NCBI GenBank assembly: GCA_021647985.1 | Contig: JAKITQ010000008.1 | Coordinates: 1 to 64,000 of the forward strand | Length of the DNA: 64,000 bases | Origin: Flavobacteriaceae bacterium | Lineage (GTDB): Bacteria > Bacteroidota > Bacteroidia > Flavobacteriales > Flavobacteriaceae | Direction of reading: 5' to 3' | Part shown: piece after piece, positions 34,212-42,576 of the stretch | Numbering within the stretch: the stretch's first letter is position 1 | How the letters are laid out: every line of letters begins with the position of its first letter | Program-made: the position numbers and the translations under genes | Notes under the pieces: generated by a model | What the model saw: the letters and a program-made list of their open reading frames with translations, nothing else | The model's database searches: none | Told to the model about the DNA's origin: nothing

Positions 34212-35555
34212 ATGAAAGAGAAAAAAGCAATCATTGTTGGAGCTGGTTTGGTTGGATCGTTATGGGCAATTTATTTATCGAAAGCTGGCTATACTGTTGA
34301 TATTTATGAGCTAAGAGATGATATTAGAAAGGTAGATATTTCGGCAGGTAAATCTATAAATTTGGCATTGTCTTATCGAGGATGGAAGGCCTTGGATAAT
34401 GTTGGAATAGGTGATGAGATCAGAAAAATTGCTTTGCCCATGTTTGGAAGAATAATGCACGATAAAAAAGGAGCAATAACCTACCAGGCTTATGGTAAAG
34501 AAGACCAAGCAATTTATTCTGTTTCTCGTGGTGATTTGAATGCGAAGATGATGGATTTGGCAGAATCATTCGAAAATACTTCAATTCATTATAATCACAA
34601 ATGTATAGATGCCAATTTGAATAAAGGAATCGTTTATTTTGAAAATACCAAAACGAAAAAAAGAATAGAGAGAAATGCAACTGTAGTTTTTGGAACGGAT
34701 GGTGCATTTTCGGCCATAAGAATAAAGGCCATGCAAAAAACCTATCGTTTTCAATATAGCCAGCATTATATTGAAGATGGTTATAGGGAAATATTATTAC
34801 CAGCAAATAAAGATGGTTCTTACAAATTAGATAAAAAAGCGTTGCATATTTGGCCAAGAGGCAGGTTTATGTTAATTGCCTTGCCAAATGAAGATGGCTC
34901 TTTTACCTGTACCTTATTTATGCCACATAAAAATAATAAGAACAGTTTTGAGAATTTAAAAACAAAAGATCAAATCAATGATTTTTTTAAAAATGAATTC
35001 CTTGATTTTTATAAAATGATACCAGAAATTGCTGAGATATGGGGTAATCACCCATTGTCGCCTTTGGCAATTATTAGGTGTTATCCTTGGGCAGTGGGTA
35101 AGGCGGTATTGATGGGAGATGCGGCACATGCTACGGTTCCGTTTTACGGACAGGGAATGAATAGTGGTTTTGAAGATTGCACTGTAATGGAGGAATTAAG
35201 AAAAAAATATAACGAGGATTGGGAGGCTATTTTTGATGTTTTCCAAAAGCAACAGAAGCCAAATGGTGATGCCATTCAAGATTTGTCATTACACAATTAC
35301 CATGTGATGCGTGATTTTGTTGGCGATACTAAATTTTTATTACAAAAAAAGATAGAAGCAGAATTCAGTAAAAAGCACCCTGATAAATGGTTGCCACTTT
35401 ACAGTCAGGTAAGTTTTAGTGATATTCCTTATGCAAAAGCCCTGCAAGTAGGTAAGCAACAAAATAAAATTATGAAAGAGGTGATGCAATTAGATAATAT
35501 TGAAACTATTTGGGATAGTGAAGAAGTAACAGCATATATATTAAAGAGATTGTGA
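34212..35555 (+). CDS. kmo: Kynurenine 3-monooxygenase
   Basis: The frame includes an earlier ATG at 34194, inside kynU, but the ATG at 34212 gives MKEKKAIIVGAGLVG, so it is preferred (447 residues). FAD binding is shown by IVGAGLVGSLWAIYL with the later GDAAHATVPFYGQGMNSGFEDC motif. The Arg-rich SRGDLNAKMMDLAE and the C-terminal region fit KMO of flavobacteria and animals. It hydroxylates kynurenine with NADPH and O2. It is last in the gene run, ended by a strong hairpin. Confidence 0.93.
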   Translation: MKEKKAIIVGAGLVGSLWAIYLSKAGYTVDIYELRDDIRKVDISAGKSINLALSYRGWKALDNVGIGDEIRKIALPMFGRIMHDKKGAITYQAYGKEDQAIYSVSRGDLNAKMMDLAESFENTSIHYNHKCIDANLNKGIVYFENTKTKKRIERNATVVFGTDGAFSAIRIKAMQKTYRFQYSQHYIEDGYREILLPANKDGSYKLDKKALHIWPRGRFMLIALPNEDGSFTCTLFMPHKNNKNSFENLKTKDQINDFFKNEFLDFYKMIPEIAEIWGNHPLSPLAIIRCYPWAVGKAVLMGDAAHATVPFYGQGMNSGFEDCTVMEELRKKYNEDWEAIFDVFQKQQKPNGDAIQDLSLHNYHVMRDFVGDTKFLLQKKIEAEFSKKHPDKWLPLYSQVSFSDIPYAKALQVGKQQNKIMKEVMQLDNIETIWDSEEVTAYILKRL

Positions 35556-35590
35556 TTGGTTTAAATTATTTTAGAATCTAAACAAATAAA

Positions 35591-35623
35591 AAAATCTTCA
35601 TCAATTGGATTGATGAAGATTTT
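35591..35623. terminator. Bidirectional terminator between kmo and pruA
   Basis: A 15-bp perfect stem (AAAATCTTCATCAAT with its complement) with a 3-nt loop lies between two convergent genes. It has A-rich and T-rich flanks on both sides, so it can stop both transcripts. Confidence 0.8.
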
Positions 35624-35649
35624 AGTTTATAAAATGAACTTATACCAAA

Positions 35650-37275
35650 TTATTCTCCCAAAAAAGGATATCGATAATCCGTTGCCGGAACAAAAGTTTC
35701 TTTAATGGTTCGGTTTGAAACCCAACGAAGTAAATTCCAAACTGAACCTGCTTTGTCATTAGTTCCTGAACCTCTTGCGCCACCAAATGGTTGTTGCCCA
35801 ACTACAGCACCTGTTGGTTTATCATTGATATAAAAATTACCTGCGGCATTTTCTAAAGCTTTGCTGGCGTAATCAATTACATAGCGATCTCCACTTAAAA
35901 TGGCACCTGTTAAAGCATAATCTGATTCATCAATGGTTTTTAATATCTCTTTCCAGTTTTCATCTTCATAAATATATATAGTAATAACTGGACCAAATAG
36001 TTCGGTACACATGGTTTTGTATTTTGGATCTGTAGTTACAATAACAGTAGGCTCAATAAAATAACCTTTGCTTTTGTCATATCCACCTCCAATAATAATT
36101 TGGGCATTGTCATCTTTTTTAGCTTGATCTATATAGCTAACCAACTTATCAAAAGATCCTTCATGAATTACAGCATTCATAAAATTAGAAGGGTCATCGG
36201 TTGCACCAATTTTAATAGTTTTCACTTCTTTTTCTAATCCTGCTTTAACTTCTGCCCATTTACTTTTTGGAATATAAGCTCTGGAGGCAGCTGAACATTT
36301 CTGACCTTGATATTCAAAAGCACCCCTTATGATTGCAGTAATAACTTCATCCGCATTAGCGGTATTGTGCATCCATATAAAATCTTTACCACCTGTTTCT
36401 CCAACAATTCTTGGGTAGGTTCTATAAGTATTGATGTTTTCTCCAATTTTTTTCCATAAACTTTTAAAAACATTTGTTGATCCGGTAAAGTGAATACCAG
36501 CAAAATCTTTATGGGTCATTACAACATCGGTAATCATAACTGGATCACCATAAACCACATTGATAACACCATCTGGTAAGCCTGCAGCTTTTAATAAATC
36601 AACGATTACTTTGGCTGAATAAATTTGGTGGTCTGATGGTTTCCAAACCACCACATTGCCCATCATGGCAGCAGATGCAGGTAAATTACCGGCAATTGCA
36701 GTAAAGTTAAACGGAGTAACCGCATAAACAAATCCTTCTAAAGGGCGGTATTCCATTCGATTCCAAATACCTGGTGATGAGATAGGTTGATCGTTATAAA
36801 TTTGGGTCATAAATTCTACATTGAAACGTAAAAAATCTATAAACTCACAAGCTGCATCAATTTCGGCCTGCATCACATTTTTTGATTGTGCCAACATGGT
36901 AGCGGCATTCATTTTGGCTCTAAAAGGCCCTGCTAATAAATCGGCAGCTTTTAAAAAAATTGCCGCTCTACTTTCCCAAGGCATATTTGCCCAATCTTTT
37001 TTTGCATCTAAAGCCGTTTGTATGGCTAAATCAATATGTTCTTTTTTGGCTTTGTGATAAACACCAAGTTTGTGCTGATGGTTATGAGGAGGTTGCATGG
37101 TTGCGGTGTCTCCAGTTTTAATTTCATTAGAACCAATATACATAGGTATATCAATTTTTTCATTGTACATGGTATTGTACATTGCTAAAACTTCCTGTAA
37201 TTCTGTAGAGCCTGGAGCATACGCTTTTACAGGCTCATTTATGGTTTTCGGTACTTTATAAAATCCGTTGGACAT
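35650..37275 (-). CDS. pruA: L-glutamate gamma-semialdehyde dehydrogenase PruA
   Basis: This 541-residue ALDH oxidises glutamate semialdehyde (pyrroline-5-carboxylate) to glutamate in proline breakdown. It has TPFNFTAIAGNLP, GETGGKDF with the general base nearby, the catalytic Cys in YQGQKCSAASRAYIP and QPFGGARGSGTNDKAG near the end. Its length and the LLRWVSNRTIKETF tail match the stand-alone eukaryote-like PruA of Bacteroidota rather than PutA fusions. No proline dehydrogenase gene is next to it. Confidence 0.93.
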   Translation of the reverse strand: MSNGFYKVPKTINEPVKAYAPGSTELQEVLAMYNTMYNEKIDIPMYIGSNEIKTGDTATMQPPHNHQHKLGVYHKAKKEHIDLAIQTALDAKKDWANMPWESRAAIFLKAADLLAGPFRAKMNAATMLAQSKNVMQAEIDAACEFIDFLRFNVEFMTQIYNDQPISSPGIWNRMEYRPLEGFVYAVTPFNFTAIAGNLPASAAMMGNVVVWKPSDHQIYSAKVIVDLLKAAGLPDGVINVVYGDPVMITDVVMTHKDFAGIHFTGSTNVFKSLWKKIGENINTYRTYPRIVGETGGKDFIWMHNTANADEVITAIIRGAFEYQGQKCSAASRAYIPKSKWAEVKAGLEKEVKTIKIGATDDPSNFMNAVIHEGSFDKLVSYIDQAKKDDNAQIIIGGGYDKSKGYFIEPTVIVTTDPKYKTMCTELFGPVITIYIYEDENWKEILKTIDESDYALTGAILSGDRYVIDYASKALENAAGNFYINDKPTGAVVGQQPFGGARGSGTNDKAGSVWNLLRWVSNRTIKETFVPATDYRYPFLGE

Positions 37276-37415
37276 TTGTTTGTATTTTTAAGAATTATTT
37301 TAATTTTAAAGAGGTCAAAGATACGAATAATGTAAGATTTTAAGATTAAGATGCAAGGTAAATGTTATGTTTGTAACTTAATTAACTTTTTTTTAGCAAT
37401 TTATTACAAAACCCT

Positions 37416-38117
37416 ATGTGTACGGTTACTTATATACATTTAAATAATAACAATTTTATATTAACGTCAAGCAGAGATGTTCCGTTTTCTAGAGAAAAGG
37501 CAGATTTACCAAAACAATATATAGAACAAGGAATCTCATTGTATTATCCGAAGGATGGGAAAGCTGGAGGTACATGGATTGGTTTTAGTGATAAAAAAAG
37601 AATGATTTGTTTATTAAATGGGGGGTTTAAAAATCATAAGCAGCAAGAATACTATATCAAAAGTAGGGGTTTAATTGTAAAGGAATTATTAAAATCGGAT
37701 GATATTACCAAAGCCTGTAAAACAATTGATCTAGAAAAAGTTGAGCCGTTTACCTTGGTGATTGTTGCATGGATTAAAAAGATAGACCTATTTGAATTTG
37801 TATGGGATGGGAATAATAAACATTTTAGTATTTTGAAACAGGAAAACCATATTTGGTCTTCATCAACTTTGTATACTGACGCGATCAAGAATAGGAGAAA
37901 GTCATGGTTTAAAAAATGGGAGTTGGAGCATCACCCGCAAAATCCAAAAACTGAAAATGTAAAAAATGACATTCTTAAATTCCATCATACGGCAGGAGAA
38001 GGTGATTCAAATGTTGATGTGTTGATGAAAAGAGTAAAAGTTGGAACGGTTAGCATTACGCAGGTAATAAAAAATAATAATGATATAAAAATGAACTATG
38101 AAGAAATTAAAAGTTAA
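37416..38117 (+). CDS. NRDE (TANGO2-like) family protein
   Basis: A 233-residue protein with the family start MCTVTYIHLNNNNFILTSSRD, split at the NRDE position (here SRDV), and blocks GGTWIGFSD and LNGGFKNH. The Cys2 after the initiator Met suggests N-terminal nucleophile-type processing. The family is linked to heme or lipid handling, but the exact role is not settled. It is monocistronic, with its own upstream AT-rich region. Confidence 0.8.
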   Translation: MCTVTYIHLNNNNFILTSSRDVPFSREKADLPKQYIEQGISLYYPKDGKAGGTWIGFSDKKRMICLLNGGFKNHKQQEYYIKSRGLIVKELLKSDDITKACKTIDLEKVEPFTLVIVAWIKKIDLFEFVWDGNNKHFSILKQENHIWSSSTLYTDAIKNRRKSWFKKWELEHHPQNPKTENVKNDILKFHHTAGEGDSNVDVLMKRVKVGTVSITQVIKNNNDIKMNYEEIKS

Positions 38118-38185
38118 TTTCTTCATGTTGTTTACTATAGGTTATTTTTATTTTTTAGCCAATTGTAAAATTTTGGCAAGTGAAT

Positions 38186-38572
38186 TCAATTAAATGTTGC
38201 TGGCAACATTAATTGAAAAGTAGGAATTTGTACTTTGAATTTTTTAGAGGTTTTGAAATTGATCATATTATAATATCCGTTCATAGAACCTATGGCAGAA
38301 GTTAAATAGCAATTAGAAGTGTAGGTGTAAATTTGCTTTGGTTTTAATATGGGTTTTTTTCCAATAACTCCTTCACCTTCAACTATTTCTAATTGGTTTA
38401 AAGAATCAAAAATATTCCAATGCCGACTTAATAATTGCACTGTATCACTACTTTGATTTTCAATAGTTACGCTATAACTAAAGGCATAGTAAATTTTACT
38501 ATGTTGATAGCGTCTATCTTCAAAATTTGAAGTGATTGAGATTTTTATGCCCTTTGTAATTTGCTGAATCAT
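38186..38572 (-). CDS. apaG: ApaG-domain protein
   Basis: This 128-residue single-domain protein of fibronectin-like ApaG fold carries YSVTIENQSSDTVQLLSRHWNI, split by its hallmark LLSRHW, then EGEGVIGKKPILKPKQIYTYTSNC and SAIGSMNGYYNM. These are all classical ApaG blocks. The role is uncertain; it is associated with divalent-metal resistance and nucleotide metabolism in enterics. Convergent with the NRDE gene. Confidence 0.9.
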   Translation of the reverse strand: MIQQITKGIKISITSNFEDRRYQHSKIYYAFSYSVTIENQSSDTVQLLSRHWNIFDSLNQLEIVEGEGVIGKKPILKPKQIYTYTSNCYLTSAIGSMNGYYNMINFKTSKKFKVQIPTFQLMLPATFN

Positions 38573-38774
38573 ATGTTAAACACTGATTTTTATTGATTTA
38601 CAAATATACTCAAATCAATTAGGTATTCGGAAATTTTCCCGAAAGTTATTTTTTTCTTTAGCAATGTAAAAAAATCAAGCGTAGCCTTAGCTACGGTTTC
38701 TGTTTTTAAAGAAGATAAAGGAAAAAAGAACAAGATAAAAAACCGAAAAACTAGTTGGTTTGAGTATATAAGGT

Positions 38775-39209
38775 TTATTTTAAAAAGATAAATGATTTAC
38801 CTTCTTTTGTATCTTTAGCAAACTCGCCAATAGTTCTTTCTGTTAATTCACGCAATAAAGAATCTCTACAGGGTGCTGCAACATGGTGAATGGCACAAGG
38901 GTTTTCGTCACTACATTTAGGTAAGCCAATAAAACAGGAACTAAAAGAATCTAATCCATCAATACATTGTATGATATTTAAAATATTTTTTGATTGCTCT
39001 TTTTTTCCTAAATAGAAACCTCCATTAGGCCCTTTTACCGATAAGATTATTTTTTCTTTACTAAGGGTTTGAAATATTTTTGCCAAAAATGGAGCAGGTA
39101 CCTCTATGATATTAGCAACAGTTTTTGAGCTTAATTTATTGTCTATACTGGATTTTACTGCAAGGTAGAGAACCGCTCTAATTGCATATTTACTTTGATT
39201 ACTTAACAT
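38775..39209 (-). CDS. Rrf2-family regulator, Fe-S type (NsrR-like)
   Basis: This 144-residue winged-helix regulator (MLSNQSKYAIRAVLYLAV, then VPAPFLAKIFQTL recognition helix) has cysteines at 92, 99 and 105, close to the three cluster ligands of NsrR-type proteins, plus Cys82 and Cys114. It probably binds an Fe-S cluster and senses NO or redox state. It is divergent from the fasciclin-cytochrome c-nosZ genes with 119 bp between, so it is the obvious local regulator. A minus-strand TATATTTG box (39221 to 39214) sits just before its ATG. Confidence 0.87.
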   Translation of the reverse strand: MLSNQSKYAIRAVLYLAVKSSIDNKLSSKTVANIIEVPAPFLAKIFQTLSKEKIILSVKGPNGGFYLGKKEQSKNILNIIQCIDGLDSFSSCFIGLPKCSDENPCAIHHVAAPCRDSLLRELTERTIGEFAKDTKEGKSFIFLK

Positions 39210-39213
39210 AAAG

Positions 39214-39221
39214 CAAATATA
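39214..39221 (-). promoter_or_regulatory. Candidate -7 box of the Rrf2 gene
   Basis: On the minus strand it reads TATATTTG, a perfect TAnnTTTG match, ending 4 bp before the ATG at 39209. Transcription from it would be nearly leaderless. It is placed symmetrically to the plus-strand box around the CRP/FNR-like operator. Confidence 0.4.
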
Positions 39222-39241
39222 AAAGATATTTTTATCCTTTA

Positions 39242-39257
39242 TGTGATAAAAATCATG
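39242..39257. promoter_or_regulatory. CRP/FNR-type operator TGAT-N4-ATCA between rrf2 and nos genes
   Basis: TGTGATAAAAATCATG is an inverted repeat with the FNR/CRP half sites TGAT and ATCA 4 bp apart (39244-39255). Its centre (39249.5) lies about 42 bp upstream of the start expected from the plus-strand -7 box at 39279-39286, which is the class II activator position. It is similarly far from the minus-strand box. CRP/FNR-family control of N2O reductase genes is known in other bacteria; here it is an inference. Confidence 0.55.
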
Positions 39258-39278
39258 TTTTTGATTAGCAAGGTAGCT

Positions 39279-39286
39279 TAATTTTG
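39279..39286 (+). promoter_or_regulatory. -7 box (TAATTTTG) of the nos gene cluster
   Basis: TAATTTTG matches TAnnTTTG exactly. A TTG at 39261-39263 is 15 bp upstream, slightly short for a -33 element, which fits a promoter that needs an activator. The fasciclin ATG is 43 bp downstream. Confidence 0.5.
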
Positions 39287-39328
39287 TGTAAATTTAATTT
39301 TTAATAATCTAACTTAAATACAATAATT

Positions 39329-39910
39329 ATGAAAAGTAAAATTTTTGCAATAGCAGTCGTATTTTCTTTCGTTTTTTATTCTTGCAATACTGATAAAAAA
39401 CAAGATGCTGTTAAAAGTGAGACAAAACAAGAGCAGAGTGTATCTGCGAATACAGGGCAAGCTTCTGTTAAGGATGATGGTGTTTCGGATGCAAATGCAC
39501 TACAGGTAGCAAAATCTATAGAAGATTTTTCAACATTAGTTGTAGCCATTGAGGCAGCTGGAGTTCAAAATTCAGTTGTAAACACTGGTCCGTTAACAAT
39601 TTTCGCACCTTTAAATAGTGCTTTTGCCAAATTGCCAGAAGGTACTGTTGAAACCTTATTAAAACCTGAAAACAAAAAGGATTTATCTTTTATTTTAGTA
39701 AACCATGTTGCTCCAGCAAACTATCCTATTAAACAATTAAAAAAAGAGGCTAAAAAAGGAAGAAAACTTTATATGGCTTCAGGTAAATATTTGGTTGTAG
39801 AGAATAAAGATGGAGAAATCTATGTTGGTGGTACCAAAATATTAAAAACCGTAAAAGTAAGTAACGGATGGATACACGTAATTGACGATGTATTGGTTCC
39901 TGCTGAATAA
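39329..39910 (+). CDS. Fasciclin-domain lipoprotein in the nos cluster
   Basis: This 193-residue protein has a signal peptide ending YSC (Cys about residue 19), a low-complexity linker and one FAS1 domain: DFSTLVVAIEAAGV, TIFAPLNSAFAKLP, ILVNHV and WIHVIDDVLVP. FAS1 domains mediate adhesion or binding. It is the first gene behind the nos promoter and is followed at 28 bp by the cytochrome c gene, so co-expression with N2O reductase is likely. How it helps is unknown; a scaffold or electron-carrier partner is possible. Confidence 0.85.
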   Translation: MKSKIFAIAVVFSFVFYSCNTDKKQDAVKSETKQEQSVSANTGQASVKDDGVSDANALQVAKSIEDFSTLVVAIEAAGVQNSVVNTGPLTIFAPLNSAFAKLPEGTVETLLKPENKKDLSFILVNHVAPANYPIKQLKKEAKKGRKLYMASGKYLVVENKDGEIYVGGTKILKTVKVSNGWIHVIDDVLVPAE

Positions 39911-39938
39911 TAATTAATAATAATAAATCTAACTAAAA

Positions 39939-40403
39939 ATGAAATTAAAAATTTTAACTGTCTTGGCACTAAGTGCTATCATGATGAGTTGTGGAGGTGA
40001 TAAACCAAAAGAAAAAGCTGCTGATTCGCCGGCAAAAGAGGATATGAAAGCTGAAGTCACTAAAATTGACCCTATGAAAGACAAAGGTGTAGGTCCAATA
40101 AAATCTGTAACTATAGGTGACATTGATGATGCAATGGTAGCAAATGGAGAAAAAATATTTAAGGCAAAATGTACGGCTTGTCATAAAATTAGTAAAAGGT
40201 TTGTAGGCCCAGCTTTAAAAGGTATTACTAAAAAACAAACACCAGAGTGGATTATGAATATGATATTAAATCCTGATGTAATGGTAGTTGAAAATGCCAG
40301 GGCTAAAGAGTTATTAATAGAATATAGTGCTCCTATGGCAAATCAAAATCTAACCGAAGAAGAAGCCAGAGCAATTTATGAATATTTCAGAACAAAAAAT
40401 TAA
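39939..40403 (+). CDS. c-type cytochrome lipoprotein (class I)
   Basis: This 154-residue protein has a lipoprotein signal (MMSC, Cys18), a charged linker and a single heme-c domain. The heme motif is CTACH (Cys78, Cys81, His82), and the sixth ligand is probably the Met in APMANQNLTEEE. It lies directly upstream of nosZ, 28 bp, so it is the probable electron donor to N2O reductase. Its size and the RFVGPALKGI block fit the small monoheme cytochromes of the class I fold. Confidence 0.9.
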   Translation: MKLKILTVLALSAIMMSCGGDKPKEKAADSPAKEDMKAEVTKIDPMKDKGVGPIKSVTIGDIDDAMVANGEKIFKAKCTACHKISKRFVGPALKGITKKQTPEWIMNMILNPDVMVVENARAKELLIEYSAPMANQNLTEEEARAIYEYFRTKN

Positions 40404-40431
40404 AAATAACTAAACTAAAATAGATATTATT

Positions 40432-42414
40432 ATGAAAAAAATGATTAAATCTTTTATCGCAATACTTTCCTTATCCGTTGTAATGGTAAGTTGTGGCGAT
40501 TTAAATAATGGAAATTCAAAAAAGCAAGGTGCTTTATCTGGTAATGCGGCGGAAAAAGTATATGTTGCTCCAGGTGAACATGATGAGTTTTATGCTTTTT
40601 TATCTGGTGGATTTAGTGGGCAATTAGCTGTTTACGGTTTGCCATCAGGTAGATTGTTTAAGGTGATTCCAGTTTTTTCTGTAGATGCTGAAAAAGCTTA
40701 TGGATTTAATGAAGAAACCAAACCCATGTTAAATACTTCTCATGGATTTATTCCGTGGGATGATTCACATCACCCTGATATTTCTCAAACCAATGGAGAA
40801 ATAGATGGAAGATATATTTATATCAATGGAAACAATACTCCTAGAATTGCTAAGATTGATTTAACAACTTTTGAAACAACAGAAATTATTGAAATTCCTA
40901 ACTCAGCAGGAAATCACAGTTCATCTTATGTAACAGACAATACGGAGTATGTTGTTGCTGGAACAAGATTTGGTGTACCTGTGCCACAAAGGGATATATC
41001 TATTGACGATTATAAAGGAAATTTCAAAGGAACTTTATCATTTTTGAAAGTTGATCCGAAAGATGGAGGAATGAGTTTAAAATTTCAAATTTTAATGCCT
41101 GGATTTGATTATGATAAAGCACATCCAGGAAGAGGTAAATCACATGGATGGTTTTTCTTTACTACCTATAATACTGAAGAAGCAAATTCACTTTTAGAGG
41201 TTAACGCATCGCAAAACGATAAAGACTTTATTGCCGCGATTAACTGGAAAAAAATTGAAGAATATGTAAATAATGGAGGTGGTAAAAAAATGGCAACGAA
41301 TTATGCACATAACGTTTATAGTGATGAGACACATTCTGCAACTTCAACGATGATAAAAGAAGTTCTTATGGTAGATCCGAGTGAAGTACCGGGCGCAATA
41401 TTTTTTCTGCCAACACCTAAATCTCCTCACGGGTGTGATGTTGATCCTTCTGGTGAATATATAGTTGGAAGTGGTAAATTATCTGCTGATGTAACGATAC
41501 ATTCTTTTACTAAAATGTTAAATGCCATTGAAAATAAATTATATGATGGAGAGGCGTATGGAATTCCTATTTTAAAATATGAAGAAGTTAACGCAGGAAG
41601 CGTAAAACAAGCTGGTTTAGGCCCTTTACATACGGAGTTTGATGGGCAAGGAAACGCTTATACTACTTTCTTTATTTCCTCTGAAGTTGTAAAATGGAAA
41701 TTAGGAACCTGGGAAGTTATAGATAGAAAGCCAACATATTATTCTGTTGGTCACTTAATGATTCCTGGAGGTAATTCAAGAAAACCATATGGTAAATATT
41801 TATTGGCTATGAATAAAATAACTAAAGATCGTTATTTACCAACTGGGCCAGAGGTAACGCAGTCAGCTCAGTTATATGATATTACAGGTGAAAAAATGGA
41901 ACTTTTATTAGATTTTCCTACAGTTGGTGAGCCACATTATGCAGCAGGAATTCCTGCCGATATTATAGCAAAAAACTCTCGTAAAATATATAAATTAGAA
42001 GAAAATAAACATCCTTATGTTGCCAAAACCGAAGCGGAATCTAAAGTAGTTAGAAAAGGTAATGAAGTGCATATTTATTTGACGATGATACGATCTCACT
42101 TTGCACCAGATAATATTGAAGGAGTTCAAGTGGGTGATAAAGTATACTTTCATGTAACTAATTTAGAACAAGATTATGATGTGCCACATGGTATTGCAAT
42201 GATTGGAGCACAAACTTCTGAGTTATTGATCATGCCAGGACAAACAGAAACATTTATATGGTACCCAAAACAAGTTGGAGTTTGGCCATTCTATTGTACA
42301 GATTTCTGTTCGGCTTTACATCAAGAAATGCAAGGTTATGTTAGGGTATCACCAAAAGGATCAAGTGTGCCAATTAAATTTACTTTGGATGGAGATGCAG
42401 TTGATGCCGAATAA
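40432..42414 (+). CDS. nosZ: Nitrous oxide reductase NosZ (clade II, probable lipoprotein)
   Basis: This 660-residue copper enzyme reduces N2O to N2. The N-terminus is a Sec-type signal with a possible lipobox (VMVSC, Cys21) and not a twin-arginine signal, as expected for clade II. The beta-propeller holds CuZ ligands, for example DSHHP (His113, His114). The C-terminal cupredoxin domain has the CuA site CTDFCSALHQEM (Cys622, Cys626, His630, Met633) and an upstream His in YDVPHGIAMIG. The length is full. It is followed by a strong terminator, so nosL-nosY may have their own promoter or arise by read-through. Confidence 0.95.
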   Translation: MKKMIKSFIAILSLSVVMVSCGDLNNGNSKKQGALSGNAAEKVYVAPGEHDEFYAFLSGGFSGQLAVYGLPSGRLFKVIPVFSVDAEKAYGFNEETKPMLNTSHGFIPWDDSHHPDISQTNGEIDGRYIYINGNNTPRIAKIDLTTFETTEIIEIPNSAGNHSSSYVTDNTEYVVAGTRFGVPVPQRDISIDDYKGNFKGTLSFLKVDPKDGGMSLKFQILMPGFDYDKAHPGRGKSHGWFFFTTYNTEEANSLLEVNASQNDKDFIAAINWKKIEEYVNNGGGKKMATNYAHNVYSDETHSATSTMIKEVLMVDPSEVPGAIFFLPTPKSPHGCDVDPSGEYIVGSGKLSADVTIHSFTKMLNAIENKLYDGEAYGIPILKYEEVNAGSVKQAGLGPLHTEFDGQGNAYTTFFISSEVVKWKLGTWEVIDRKPTYYSVGHLMIPGGNSRKPYGKYLLAMNKITKDRYLPTGPEVTQSAQLYDITGEKMELLLDFPTVGEPHYAAGIPADIIAKNSRKIYKLEENKHPYVAKTEAESKVVRKGNEVHIYLTMIRSHFAPDNIEGVQVGDKVYFHVTNLEQDYDVPHGIAMIGAQTSELLIMPGQTETFIWYPKQVGVWPFYCTDFCSALHQEMQGYVRVSPKGSSVPIKFTLDGDAVDAE

Positions 42415-42438
42415 TAATAAGTTAGGTTAATTATTTTG

Positions 42439-42475
42439 AAAACGGGCAGAGATTATTATCTGTCCGTTTTTATTT
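42439..42475 (+). terminator. Terminator behind nosZ
   Basis: AAAACGGGCAGA (42439-42450) pairs with TCTGTCCGTTTT (42459-42470), with one G-U pair, followed by TATTT. It separates nosZ from the accessory nos genes. Confidence 0.7.
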
Positions 42476-42576
42476 AAACTTAAAAAAATGAAATTGTCTT
42501 GTTGTTTTCATGAATTATCACCATAAAAGTAACTTGTTTTAAAAACTTGTTTATCTGTTAATCAAATACGTATATC

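Noticed and set aside
34420-34857. Long minus-strand frame opposite kmo
   Set aside because: It lies wholly inside a well-supported gene and has no domain-like composition.
42508-42530. Second CRP/FNR-like site upstream of the nos membrane-protein gene
   Set aside because: The candidate (GGTGATAATTCATGAA on the minus strand) has the wrong half-site spacing compared with TGAT-N4-ATCA.
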